Source: Pyronema omphalodes
Taxonomy: Eukaryota > Ascomycota > Pezizomycetes > Pezizales > Pyronemataceae
Reading direction: 5' to 3'
NCBI GenBank assembly: GCA_024516155.1
Contig: JAJJXM010000062.1
Coordinates: 62,001-126,000 of the forward strand
DNA: 64,000 nucleotides
Shown here: positions 23,501 to 35,819 of the stretch, in pieces
Numbering within the stretch: position 1 is the first letter of the stretch
How the letters are laid out: each line of letters opens with the position of its first letter
Position numbers and translations under genes: made by a program
The notes under the pieces: model-generated
Database searches by the model: none
Told to the model about the DNA's origin: nothing
Seen by the model: only the letters and a program-made list of their open reading frames with translations

Positions 23501-26500
23501 GAGTCAATCATGTTCTACACTGAGTCAATGATAAAGTCGTTAGGAGTCACATCTAGACGCATAAAGTGGACAATAAACGAGCTTTATTTCCATGCAACAG
23601 GGTCCAAGGTTTGACCATAGAAGAACGGGCCTATCCTGGAGCTGTCCGGCTGCAACTTCAGCGATGCGTGTTCGTACTCGAAATCGCCATTCATCCAATA
23701 CATGAAACCATATCGTCGTCATGTGTATTTGGTGTGGCAAAGAGGCTATGGCTATATCTTTGCTGTAAATATCTCAAGAAGTGGCGTTAGGAAAAGTGTA
23801 CCCAAGGGCCAAACCCTATGTGCACTTTCGTCTGAACTTCTAACCGACCATTCTCTTCATATTATGCAGCCATCCTTGTGTATCGTTACTGCTGCTCACT
23901 CATATCCTGTTCGACGAGTGGCAGAAGCCCGCCATGATCAATTCTTCGGCTCACAATTCTTCTCCAAACAGCCCTCTTTATAATGGGATGCCGGACTACT
24001 CATACTGCCGTTGATGCGTGCATTCTCCTATGCGCATATTCTTGCTGTACGCTAAAACTGACGTCGAACAGGTCATCTGCATTAATGAGAAATAAAAACA
24101 TCCGGGCTATCCTACGCTTTTCGCTTGGCTTAACCCTACGATAAAGCCCGTATATCTGCAACAATAATTAATCTCTGGATTTCAAAAGCTTGTTTCAAGC
24201 GCTTCTCTCAATATATTCTCGAAGATCCGAAAGCAGAATTCGCGTTGTACGTAGATTTCAGGGATGGCTGGATTAAGAAGCTAGTGGCCTGCTATTAGAG
24301 CGGATACAGTTAGTAATCAGTGACTATATCGCCAACGGAGTTGGGGTTGGGAGTGTACTATGGTCCACCATAGATGCATACCTAATTACGTGCAAATTCA
24401 TCTCTTTCGTCAAACCCCAAACCTCAACCCTTATTCGCAGTAGAGCCCACCTTTAAAAATCGCGGTCATGTACAGTCGAAAGGGATCATCTAGCTGAGGG
24501 TAACTGCAGAGGCAAAGTATAATTATTCCTAGAGCACATCATTGTATGTGTTAAAGGTCGCCTAGAGTCCAGGTGTCTTGGCCGCACTTAGGGCTTACGT
24601 GACTGGCACGTGGAGGTGGAGTTTCCACATGGGTATATCTCCCTCTGTAGACGTGTAGAGCCAGATCACTATCGTTCTCAATGAATACACCCTTCCACCT
24701 CCACCTTTCTCTCGCATTCCCGTTTCACAGTATGTTTCTAATACTGAGTCTACGCGGAGACTACGTAGCAAGGAACGGTTTTAGTGAGGCTGCCGTGAGT
24801 TGAACGCGTGAAGACGACCCTCTAATCAATGCACCCGGGTGAAAGCAACAGTGAATGCAGGGTATTCTGTTAGTAAGCGATACGTATGGATACTCATATC
24901 CAGCTACGCCTTCAGTTTGGCTTTCGGCACCCTCAGTGGTATCCGGCGCTCGGAATCGGGCGATACTAATGAACAGTTTGGAGGCTGTTCGCACAAATAA
25001 TATTGAGAGGCACGTACTATACCAGTTAGTTAAATAGAGACTGTGTAAATCTTGGATGTTTTCACTCAGTAGTGAACATTCTACTACTCGTGCCTAAAGA
25101 TGGTGGCTGCCGCCACCACCTTTAGGCACGAGTAGTTAACGGATACTTGAAGTACCAACCGTAGTTTCGGCGATGGAGACACGCTACGGGTCGATAAAAT
25201 TATTCGTCCTTCGCGTGACTGTCATTATTCTAAGTTTTCGTTTATAAATTTTTCAAAACTAGAAAAATCGTTCCCTTGGAACCTTCTCGGGTCCTATTTG
25301 ACTTAAAATTGAACCCTCATCAATGCCCTTATAACCTTTCGTTGTTACCTTGGCGAACTCTCAATGTCGAAAGATTTTACAATCTTTCATCTGGATTATT
25401 TCATCAGAAAGTCTAATAAGAATGCAGCTTGCATGCTAAAACTTGTAACTCGGTACTCATCTATATAACTAGAGCATGTGTTAAAGATTATACATCCACC
25501 CAGAAATTCCCAAGGCGCGGTTTTCTGTATTATCTGGCATGGCAAATTCTTGCATATTTCATTTCGCGAAGTCTCCCTATAGATATTCACTTCAAGCTTT
25601 ACTAATTGCTTAGATTCTGTCTCTCAGATTAGCCGGGAAAACCATAGTCTGTCGCAAAGACTCAGCTTGACACAGCCTGTAACGTTTTATCATCACAAAG
25701 AATTCTCCGATGCTTTGAAATGCATATTAGCATAAATAATAGCTACCTCATCTCGCACAAAAAAAGCCATATTTGAAACTGTCGAGTTACCCTAAGCCCT
25801 GTAAACGTATTGACTTCAGCTGCTATGACACCGAAGCCATATGCTTGCCAATTGCCGTTGTAACGTTGAATATGTTCTTTAGAATTCAAAGTGAAGATTG
25901 TCTTACGAAAAGCAGAGAAATATGGGTTTATCGTCATGTAGGCTTGTTACGTTTGGAGGAAATTGAGCAAAAATTGTTGATGGCTTCTATGAACAGCAAA
26001 ATTATTGGGCCCTACGTATAAAAACATTTACGTTGATGTAATGCAGAAATCTTTCATTCAAAACACCTGCTGGACCATGCCAATCACCGACACGGGGATT
26101 GGACGCATACATAGACACCGAGGCGGTGGCTTGGATTTGATTGTTCCGCTCGCATGATTTGGAACTTTGCCCCACGGCGCGGTGTCGGATCGGGAAAAAT
26201 GAGCCTCGGCCACTGCTTATTCCGGTGATTGGTGTTTGCCAATGCGGCAGGTACTTGGTCGGGTCGCTAGACTAATATGAGAATTAACAGAGAGGCTGGG
26301 TACAGCCTCGAGGCCGCGTCTCTTGGAGATGGCGTTATAAGTTGATTCACCTCTACATACCAGGTATACAGAGACTGCTCTTTGTCTCCTATAGTTAAAT
26401 CGTATACAAATGACTCTCTAATCAATCCCTATTATACTGGAAATGATGCAAGACGCGAGTCGCAGTGCCGAAATTCGGATTCCATTGAGCGTATGACACA

Positions 26501-27462
26501 GCATCGCGCGATAAAGGTAAACCATGCCCATCAGGTTTTACAGAATACTTGTCCAGAGAAGCTAGAACACATAGTTGAAGGATATGAGAACATATAGCAT
26601 GCGTACAGCCAAATACTTCCCCCACTCAACGATCAGGATCAGTGAAGTTAATAGCCAGCACAATTCCTGAATTCATTCTCTCAAAGTGACTTTCGTCATC
26701 TCGTTCGTTCTTCTGGCTCTTTTTTCTTCCATGCCCTGGGGCCTAGTTATACTAGTGCCTGTACTTGATTCAATTAAAATTCTATAAGTGCTATGCATAC
26801 AAGATGGATCAATATTGGCTAAACCTGGCGGCCACAACCGAATGTAATCTCACGTTGGTTAGAGTACATACAGGCATGGTTACCATGTGAAATTTCAATC
26901 CGACCACAATAAAGGTTATGGAAGTTGAAGGTCATCGTCCCTCGTGCGTGCTATATCTAAAATTGATAGCACGTCAGATCCTCACGGCTCCAAATATTTA
27001 AATATATTGACGTATAATGCGTTAGAGAATTGGCATTCATGATAGTTTGGCGGTGTTACAATGTTGCGGCGAAATGATGCCGCATCTTACTTGGCACCGC
27101 ACGTGATTTTTAAGGCGACCATGACGTAATGATCTATGTTTATCGACAAAATAAGCGAAGTGATAAGGACTTAAAATCAAACCGATGCCGAACAAACTGA
27201 ACAAACCCCGAGTCCATTTTAGATACGTAAGCCCATAAAGATATTCTCAATACATCATAATTCGCCAAAGACACAGTTGTAAAGCTGATACCGAAGTAAC
27301 TTCATTTATCAAAATCCACCCCGACCCCCGCCCCGCCCCGAAATTGCGTAATAAATCACCGGTAGTGTACTCGGGTACAGCTGTGAGGTATTATCGACTT
27401 TTCCGTGCTGTGGTAGTATGTATGTTGGGGTCCGGTCCCTTCGACGTAAATTGGTTGTTTCT
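20583..27462. other. gene-poor spacer between the two phospholipase cassettes
   Basis: Nearly 7 kb of AT-rich sequence with no supported gene. Open frames are short and lack motifs. The one outstanding structure is the long hairpin at 25083-25136, listed separately. A GC-skewed patch near 27315-27345 (CCCCGACCCCCGCCCCGCCC) is low-complexity. I cannot tell whether repeat-induced point mutation has degraded older genes here. Confidence 0.4.
25083..25136. repeat. near-perfect 25-bp inverted repeat with 4-base loop
   Basis: The arms at 25083-25107 and 25112-25136 are complementary apart from one A/C mismatch, separated by TGCC. The core reads CTCGTGCCTAAAG on the left and CTTTAGGCACGAG on the right. 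TA dinucleotides lie close by on both sides. It could be a tiny fold-back element or the stem of a small-RNA precursor. No gene overlaps it. Confidence 0.8.
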
Positions 27463-27771
27463 TCACAAATCATTCATGGCACTGAGGGCCATAAGATCCC
27501 TGGATAAGAAGTGTATCAGTTTTTTGAGCTTCCATCTGATTTGGTTGTAGAAGGATGAAATAACGCACAGGAAGGCGTCTTGAAGGATTCTCTTGCGGTC
27601 GTGCTCCTCCAGAGTAGTCGCGTGAGATAATTCGTTGAGAGCATCTGTGACAACTTGCAGGACGTTTTCACCAGGTGCCTCTAAATAGCGTTGAACAATG
27701 TACCACTCATTTGACATTCCAAGATCTCTTGCGTAGGAAGACAGCTTCAAGAAGAGACTTTGTTTCGGCAT
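27463..27771 (-). CDS. small helical protein downstream of patatin gene B (companion B')
   Basis: The open frame runs from about 27837 to 27463. The first in-frame ATG is at 27771, giving 102 residues starting MPKQSLFLKLSSYARDLG. The sequence is mostly predicted amphipathic helix (VVTDALNELSHATT, then EEHDRKRILQDAFL), ending in a basic-hydrophobic stretch (IRWKLKKLIHFL) and MALSAMNDL. It is on the same strand and 538 bp downstream of patatin gene B, mirroring companion A'. A second minus-strand open frame with its own ATG (28061 to 27747) overlaps its 5' end in another phase. I could not find an intron that joins them cleanly, so it may be a separate frame, an upstream exon or a frameshifted part of the same gene. 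Confidence 0.4.
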   Translation of the reverse strand: MPKQSLFLKLSSYARDLGMSNEWYIVQRYLEAPGENVLQVVTDALNELSHATTLEEHDRKRILQDAFLCVISSFYNQIRWKLKKLIHFLSRDLMALSAMNDL

Positions 27772-28061
27772 GTTTTGTAAGATTTCCCGCGGAGTGTCGA
27801 AGGGATACAGGGAACGGAGGTGGCCAGACGATTCCACAAGACCAATTGTGATATGAAACGCGTGTTAAAGAAAGGATATGAGGCCGATATTTTCAGAGAA
27901 ACGATTGCTGTTTTGGTAGTTGGATGGTCTGAACCATAAGGAGAAAGGACTTCGAGCTTTGTGGTCACTTTACATACTAGCCCCTGGCCTTCGGCCATCG
28001 TCGCAAATTGCTGAGTAATATCAAGACCTTTTGCGGACAAATCTCCCCCGCCCTTGTCCAT
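27747..28061 (-). CDS. doubtful ORF upstream of companion B'
   Basis: This is an ATG-initiated 104-residue frame. Its first 50 residues (MDKGGGDLSAKGLDITQQ, then LEVLSPYGSDHPTTKTAIVSL) look coding-like, while the later part is less so. It overlaps companion B' in a different phase and lies 248 bp downstream of patatin gene B. No homologous frame was found ahead of companion A'. It may be the true first exon of B' with an intron I could not resolve, or chance. Confidence 0.2.
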   Translation of the reverse strand: MDKGGGDLSAKGLDITQQFATMAEGQGLVCKVTTKLEVLSPYGSDHPTTKTAIVSLKISASYPFFNTRFISQLVLWNRLATSVPCIPSTLRGKSYKTCRNKVSS

Positions 28062-28308
28062 GTCCTTTGGTTTCCCGTGGGATTATTACGCGAATGTGCA
28101 TCGGAATTGGTATTAAGCTAACTGGAAAGACGCAGTGTTTGTTAGTGTGGGGAGCTATATTTTCAAGGCTGATGCGAATGAGACTGTAACACAAGGTCTC
28201 TACCGGTATTCGCTAGTAGACCGCGTAAAGAATAGTTAGACGGTTTAAACAAAGGAGGAAAAAAAAGCTGCGGCAGAGCTATTAAGAAAAACACAGTCTA
28301 TTTGTTGC

Positions 28309-30276
28309 TTATTGATGGCGCTCGTTTCGTTTGATTGTAAACCATTGGCACGGGTCGATAAAGTTGGGATAATGATGTTTCCTCCCCAACATTATTGCAG
28401 TAGACGCCTTGATTATGTTCTTCATTCTAGTCTTTTCTTCGGTCGCTCCAGCGAGACCATGTGCTATGGATAGTTTGAATATGGTTAAGATGAATTCGGA
28501 TAGAATACTTTGATCGTGTCGGGCTTCCTTGAACTTCGATTGCAGCATTCGCAGAACTTCGCGGAGGTCGTGTATTGCTGTTTCCATATGAGCCATGGTA
28601 CAATCCCGACCATTTGGATACCATTTAGTGATAGTTTCACTGGCGCTTTTGAACTTATCGAAGTACTCAGGCAAATTCTGCGAGGTGTCTTCGAAATGAA
28701 ATTGTGTCAGTGATATTTCATGATGACCTGAATGAATGCCAAAATATGCTTAGTAACCACCTACATGGCATCATACTCGGACACGTAACTTGGTCTCGGA
28801 AGAATTCTTCATTCAAAGGACTGTAAACGATTGAAAATTAGCATAAAACTTCAATACATCGTGGGAATGAGTGTAGCTATTCAATTCTGGAAAACTTTCA
28901 TACTTGAAGAAGCAAACCGCAGCCTTTGGATCTGCACGGTTACATGGATCACATATTCGGTCCTGTATGGTTTCAAAATCCCCCTTATTATTGTATTCAC
29001 CCCGGATAAGTTCAACCATTCGCTTCGAAGCCTCCTCTATGATACTACGTAGGTCGTCTCTTAGAACTGATTCGGAAACATGAGTTTTAATCTGTGGGAT
29101 CATTTTGTAATGGTGTGTTTGGACAAACTTCCATGTCGCCGGGTACTGAACGTCAAGTCGATAATATATCTTTTCATTTCGCCCTAGGTTACATTTGTTT
29201 TCAATCTCTGATACAGGCGGTTTTGTATCCGTGAGCCCTCGTATGGCCCAAGACATCATTGCTCTATGTTTCCTACATTTCCGAATAGGAAGTGGACCGT
29301 GGTCTCCAGTGCCAACATCTAAAAAGAGGGCTTCCATCCGATGGCCACTCACTTCCTTTATCTTGCTGTAGATCAGGACGGAAGGATTGTTGTACCCACG
29401 GAATGCAGCATCAATGAATGCCCCGCCCGAAGGATGCTGATAGGCTGGAAAATATGTTGGAGCTGCCGTTGCTGCCAGTATAGCCTGTTGAATTGTCCAA
29501 TGTTTTTCGTTCGAATTCCTAACCGGGTCAGTTTGTAGGATGAGAACATTTTCATTTTCTGTAATCTCAATTATAGGTATGAGACTAGTTAATGACATAT
29601 ATTAGTAAATGACATTACTTGATTGCTTAGTCAGAGAGATCACAAAGGCACTCACACATTGCATCGTCGTCCAATATCTTCCTCCTGCCTAGGGACTAGA
29701 GGAATATTTGGATCAAGAGCTTGGGCTTCCAAAAACTGGTGGATTACGGTCTCTAATGATTTTCGACTATACCGATAGGCGAGAATATCGACATCTTTGC
29801 GGCGGATAATAGTTTTGAAAAATCTAGTAGTAGTCCTGATTGTACTATCACTGAAGACTTTTTGTGAAAGTTGCTGATATGCGACCTTGCACTCCTCAAT
29901 GCTCATCTCCAGTCTTCCTAGCATTATAGCAATAATACTGTAGAAACCTTAGCAATTGTAGATATATGGGACTTCACTACAGTAGAGAAATATGAAAATA
30001 CTTACGCCCCAGTGGACACACCGGCAATAAAATTGAAAATATTGCATGGCTTCAGAGACTCTGAATACCTATCGGCTTCCCCTGCACGTACCAAGGCCCT
30101 TTTGACTTCATCTTCGAGTTCTTCCAGAACACATAGACTGGTGTATCCTCGGATTCCACCTCCATCTTAAGTAACTGTTAGTAACCTTCTGGACTCTTAA
30201 TAAATGGCATATAGTTGATGTGCATACTCAAGACAAGAATGCTAAATGGCCGATTAGGATCAGAGATTTCCGACAT
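28309..30276 (-). CDS. patatin-like phospholipase B, six exons (paralogue of A)
   Basis: Exons are 30276-30228, 30165-30006, 29937-29656, 29584-28904, 28820-28765 and 28688-28309, giving 535 residues. All five introns (62, 68, 71, 83 and 76 bp) sit at the same codons and phases as in gene A, which independently supports both models. Key residues are GGGIRGYTSL (18-27) preceded by Asn17, nucleophile Ser67 in GVSTGA followed by IIAIMLGRLEMS, and dyad Asp222 in FIDAAFRGYNNPS. AILAATAAPTYFPA and LDVGTGD are also present. The tail keeps RICDPCNRADP, CFF and the helical extension with TIFKLSIAHG. Protein divergence from A is considerable, so the duplication is not very recent. The role is probably lipid hydrolysis; the biological trigger is unknown. 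Confidence 0.85.
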
Positions 30277-33052
30277 TTAAGACTCAATAATTTTCGGTTG
30301 TGACAGTGAAATTTAGGAGGTTTACCGGTTGAATGTTGGAAAAGGGCGGGGTCCTACGAGAGTTACGGCAACATATATTACACGCTTGCACGTATCCTTC
30401 TAACAGAGCCGCTTGATGTATCGATAGATGTTTCTCGGTAGCTATCATCTAACAAAGCTATTTCCATTGGCGTTTCCTGGACACCATCTTTGTTGATTGT
30501 GACGCTTTCTGTGTGACAATCACCGTGTCAGCAAGAAAGATATCGTGCGGAATACATGAAAGTGAAAAATGTATTCGGCAGGTTGGAAGACGAGCGAAAA
30601 AGAATCCTTCGACGATAATGAGCCACTGCATGTGGAATGAACGGTTATTTCGGGAAATAGGATGAACTTACAAATAAGGAATCCCTCAAACACATCGTAA
30701 CAGCACAATTCGCGTTCACAATACTGGTAGCCTCGTCAATCAAAGGACTAGAGTACAAGATGCACTTCATTGGCCGTAGTAAATACACACGATGCGAAGA
30801 ACTGCGACGCAAGAAGGTTTACGAGGTAAAGAAGACAAAATTATGTAAAGGAGTAGGACCCGAGGGGCTGGGAATTTTAAGGCATGCATTACTGGAACAA
30901 GCTATATCTGTAATGGAAATAGAGTTATTGTCTTCTGTCTCATGCCTAAACACATGCAAGGTAAGCTTACATCCTGGAGTAAATAGAGTTTAGAAACTAT
31001 TAGTGGCGTGGCCAAACGCAAGCAAAGTATTCATTTCCACCACTAGACTAGAATCTGGAGAAACATTGCTTGAGCTGAACAAGAATAATCCTCATCAAGA
31101 GACCGCTCATACGCAGACAAATATGATGCAGTCAAGAGCCTTATACATAGCGTCAGCATTGAGTACTCAAAGACTGACTTTCAACGTCAAATCATGCAGT
31201 TACAAAGATAAAGCTTACTGGAATACCGCCAACTTGGGTTGAAGAAATCAATTCATTCAGTGCTAGAATATATCATATTTGGCAATCAAGCTCATGATGC
31301 CAACCTTCAAACGTTGCTTGTTCGTTTCGGGCAATCTTCAAATCGAGTGATGGCGCGTGTGACGCTTCTTCGGTCCATCAGTGAGCTATTCTCGACTAAA
31401 GTTCTGGCTTCGAGCTTTTGACTTCTTTGAACTTACGCACTAAATGAAGAATATTGTTTTTATTCTACTACTCAGTTCACAGGAGCTGTTCAGTAGGGTA
31501 GAGTACTAAAGCTTCAACATGACTGGTTAAGAATTAAGCGCCAATAGCTGTAGAACACGCTATACCTTCTTTTATGATACCAGCCTTTTATATTATTAGC
31601 AAGGGATCATGTATAACTTAACACGATGTCAATTGTGGATACGTACCATATAGATGCATCCTTGGCGAGGGCGGACCTTAGTGATAGGATGGGGGTTTCG
31701 CGGAGAACTTACACATAATACTGTATATGCATGGCCGTCTAACCGTAAGCGGGCTCCAAATTCTAACGAGGAATAATAGATTTCTGCATACGGCAATGGA
31801 ATAACCTTGCATTTTGATTGTGAACCGAGCAAACAAAGATAGATTATCACAAGGGGTCAATTGCGTTTCAAACGAGTATAACAATATATGTAGTAATGCA
31901 AGAAAATTTCGACTATGATAGGGCAGAACCCCGATTTATACGCGTAAAGGGTTCCGGTGTCTATTGAAATGTTACAATACTAAATAGTTTCGTAGCTGGT
32001 ATTGCCATGTGCATTTCATCAGTTCGTGTAACGATACATATTAAATTTAGACTTTCTGACCAAATCTCGACGCAAAACTTTTAGCATTTCGATCTAAAGA
32101 AAGTGACAATACCACAGAAATAGCTAAACTTCTTACAAGTATATTTATGTATTTTTGATACCTGCCTCATCGAGTCTATGCGAGACATGCATCGTGTTGT
32201 ATCCAAGTTGTATGCCGGACAGGGAATCGAAAGCGACGCGTTAGGAACGTATAAACCATATTTTATCAATACTTCGGCAATATTTATTGTAAAACATTTA
32301 GCAAGCTGAAGGTCTGCGTTTGCAAATTGGTTGAAGCCATTCCACAGGAGCTCCAAGTAGCAAAAGAAGTGACAACACAGACCAGACAATGCGTTGGATG
32401 CTCACCTGCTGACCAGAGCACATCATCGGACATATTTGGTTGCACCGTATAATACTTGTCTGCTAGGTGCAGCTCTTATGAATTAAATCCCCAACAATTG
32501 GCTAAAGCATGACAGCTGCTCAATAAGGCTTTGAATACCAGCTGTCATCGGTGAACAACCACATTTGCTGCAGATCACCCAAGAACGATCAGAAAATCTA
32601 ACCATACAAGGAGCACGCGCAGTACCAGAGGCCATGGAATTAAGGAAGTGCTAACTAGAAGCACATATGTTTTTCAAACTCTCTATTGATCTGCTACACT
32701 CGGCAACCGGAGGGAGCAATATCCTAGTTAGTAATAGCCACCCAGGAAGCAGATTTTGCCGAGCGCATGAAAAATTAAAGCCAGGAGCGACAACAATCGT
32801 CAGGCTTATGAAAATATCATACGATTTCATTGAGATGCAAATTTAATTCTATGGGTTGATTAGCCTCCCCTCGACGCTACGTTCAAACCACATGGAGATG
32901 GAGTCACAAACCCTATGCTGCTTGCCCTTCAACTCCGCGCACTGCGCACTACGCACGACAAGTTGACCGGTGGCGTTATGAGCACAACAAAAGGTTAGGT
33001 CTTAGTATTTGTGATATGTAGTTGAAGGAGATGCTATTTGCGATTCTCCGCC
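30277..33052. other. gene-poor region, no gene supported
   Basis: AT-rich sequence with many short frames and no recognisable domain, splice structure or repeat family. No third copy of the patatin cassette was recognised here. Confidence 0.4.
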
Positions 33053-33271
33053 TCACACTTCATCTCGATTAAATTTCTCAGGTAGCTGCGGTATGCGACG
33101 ATAACGCCGCTGTAAGTTCCGATCCGGCCATGCATTGAGCAGGAGCCTGTCGGCAGTTTTCAACTTGACAGCCTGCTTGGGGGTCCTACCTTTCTTGGCA
33201 AATCTCCTTACGAAACGGCCGGCATCCAAACTTCTTGCCGGCTCCAATTGACACAATCCTACCACTACCAA
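33053..33271 (-). pseudogene. possible terminal exon or gene fragment, basic protein
   Basis: A 72-codon frame on the minus strand is more GC-rich than its surroundings. It encodes a basic sequence (RFVRRFAKKGRTPKQAVKLK, then WPDRNLQRRYRRIPQLPEKF) ending in a clean stop. It has no ATG; a possible acceptor lies just upstream (GGCTTGGTAG). It looks like the last exon of a gene, or a remnant of one, but I do not recognise the family and could not find upstream exons. Confidence 0.25.
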
Positions 33272-33442
33272 GCCACCTTCGGCAGAATTGTTGACACCCC
33301 AGCAACATGATTTACCGAATCATGGCGTCGAGGCAACAGTTAAAATAAAAAGAACATTTTAGTTCTTGAGGCCATAGCCAATAGGGTATCATTCACTCAT
33401 TACTTATATCATACACACTCCAATCAATCATAGAAAAACAGT

Positions 33443-34417
33443 TTACTTCAACAAGAACTTGCTTGCCAATCCCATCAAAGAAGCACCGCTGTCACCACTT
33501 CCGGAAGACTGGTCCATCTTGCTCTTCAAGAACAACTTCAAAGCGAATGCGGCAGCCTGGGAAACAACATCCTGCTTGGTCTCTCCAGCGGGCTATAGAA
33601 ATATTAGCAGTTGAACACCTTTATATTCATCGAATTCTCTGGATCCACATACCACATTGCCCTTAGATGACTGGCTGTCGAACAGCTTAACAGCCTCCGC
33701 CATAGCCAATCCGATGAAGGCGTTTTGGTCCTTTCCAGCGCTCTGCTGGTTAGAGCCAGATCCACCGGTGAAGTGCTTCAAGGCCTGGAGGGCAGCAGCC
33801 TGTCCCAAACTTCTCGAGTCCTTCTGTCCGTTTCCGTTCTGCTCATACAAGTCCTTGTGGTTTCTGACGTACTCCTCCTCGTCAACATCCTCTCTCTGAA
33901 GGTCCTTCTCCTTTCCGCTCAAGAATCCAAGTGCCTGGGAGAACAATCCGCTGTCGGAAGAAGAAGCGTTCTTGCGGGCGTACTCCTCAGCACCGGAGAA
34001 GCTGTTGGACTGTCCGTAGCCTCCGGATGTCTGGCCGGAGAAGTGCTCACGCTGAGCAGAGTCTAGTCTATCATCCTCACGACGGGAAGACATAGGACGA
34101 CCTCCATGGCCTCCGAATCCCTGCCCCTCCTCATTGTAGTCACGACCCTGGTGAGAAGCCTCCTCTCTGGGGTATCCGACAGTGTCGCGGACTCCCTCGT
34201 CCATCTGTCTGCGACCTCCGTGAGTGCTGTAACCCATTCCTGCGTAGGTACGCTCGCTAGTCTCACGGTTGTATCCTCCTTCGGTACGGCCGTAGTAGCT
34301 CTGATTCTCTCCTGCACGGGGTTCATCGCGGCGCTGCTCGCTGCGCTCGTTGTTGTCGTTACGACCGAGGGCCTGGTCGACGACGGCGTCCTTGACTTTG
34401 TTGAAGATAGAGTCCAT
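33443..34417 (-). CDS. DUF7721-type ('beta-flanking') fungal protein
   Basis: Two exons, 34417-33653 and 33592-33443, are separated by a 60-bp intron (donor GTATGT, branch CTGCTAAT, acceptor CTATAG), giving 304 residues. I start at ATG 34417 (MDSIFNKVKDAVVDQALGR) rather than the upstream in-frame Met at 34585, because this motif is the conserved start of the family. The first half is Gly/Arg/Asn/Tyr-rich and probably disordered. The second half is helical, with repeated Ala-rich segments: SGLFSQALGFLSGKEKDL, LGQAAALQALKHFTGG, AFIGLAMAEAVKLFD and, in exon 2, VVSQAAAFALKLFLKSK and SLMGLASKFLLK. The biochemical role is not established. Confidence 0.85.
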
Positions 34418-35819
34418 AATTTTTGATTTCGCTGTATGATGGAGATGGTGGAGTGGCGGCGATGGGGTGTTAAGTATAGATGCCGTGCGCCGACTTACGT
34501 CATGCGCGGGGATGGGATGGTATGACGGGCCCCGCTTCTCGTGATCTCCCGCTGCAACAGCTCCATCAAATCCATCAGCCACCAAGACACGCTACGAGAT
34601 ACAGCCTGCAACTCAAGAGGACACAAGCGAACGCGTGCGTGGCGTTGCTACCTTAGCGGTGCGGTTTTTTATTTTTGGGTTGCAGTTAAATAGAGGTTAA
34701 TGCAGCTATTGTTGTAAAGCCAAGAGTTCGAGATTCGGAGTTGTCACACATATCAGTAATTCTATCGAGTCGAGATTGCGACATGCGGTTACATGCTACG
34801 AGGAGATACACAAACTACAGATACAGACGCCCTGTGTTCCGGAATTCAACCCCACGTGGACCTGGACGTGGGCAAGGGACCCACTCGAACTGGAACTGGC
34901 GGTGGAACTCAGGCAAAAAGCTGGATGAACGGCTCTCTGATGGCTGTTTGAAACAACTGACAACCCTTTTGAAAGAAACAAAAGCGAGTCAAAAAAGATT
35001 GTTACACCGCGTGTAGAAAGTAATAATGGATGGATCACCCAAGTTTACTTGATGGGATGAGGAAATCCGATCCTTCATGGGATGGAACCAGGAACAGGAA
35101 GGAAATCCCTTGATGGATGTTAATCACCATCCTACTCCAACCATACTCCGATCTCAAACCATGTATCACCGAGTCAGGGAACCTAACTATGAAATCAATA
35201 ATCATAATTCCCATTTGCAGTCGTACATACTCACATCCGATGAGAAAAGATGAGAGCGTCGTCATTTCAAATAAAACGTGCCCTGTTATGGATCCATCTC
35301 CATTCCATCAGAAACATCCCGCCGGAACAGATATGTGATGAGGAAACGGTTTCCATTTCCATTTCTAATCCCCGTCGATATGACCCTGGATACGCTAACG
35401 AAAATGCTCTAAGCTTCCCAAGATCTTGGTGAACCTTAACTAGATTAGTTAACAGGGACCCTAATGCATGAACTTTCACACACATGAAGATCTGGATCGC
35501 GGCCATCCTTTCAAGGAATATGGGTGATGGACATCGTATGGTCACCATATCTGAGCTGTAAACCTATGCGTTGGTCTCAAGTTTTGCCACCCAACAGCTC
35601 CTATGGATTTGATCACTTCGCAGCGTAGGAAATAAGCTTTCCCAGACATCACGATATCAAAGTCGAGCGAGAATGAAGTACAAGTCAAGAGAAAGTTACA
35701 AAAAAACGGCCGTGATATTTTCAATCCGAAACCCCCATGATATCAATGAAAAAAGGCTAATAATTTACAAACTTAATCCCAAAAACAACCCGCTAATTAA
35801 TCAAATCGCTTGAATCCAC
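34418..35819. other. intergenic region, no gene seen
   Basis: This holds the promoter of the DUF7721-type gene on the left and the 3' flank of the Ddr48-like gene on the right. Short frames only; nothing with motifs. Confidence 0.4.

Noticed and set aside
34418..34585. Upstream in-frame ATG extending the DUF7721-type protein by 56 residues
   Set aside because: The extension is low-complexity and the family starts at MDSIFNKVKDA.
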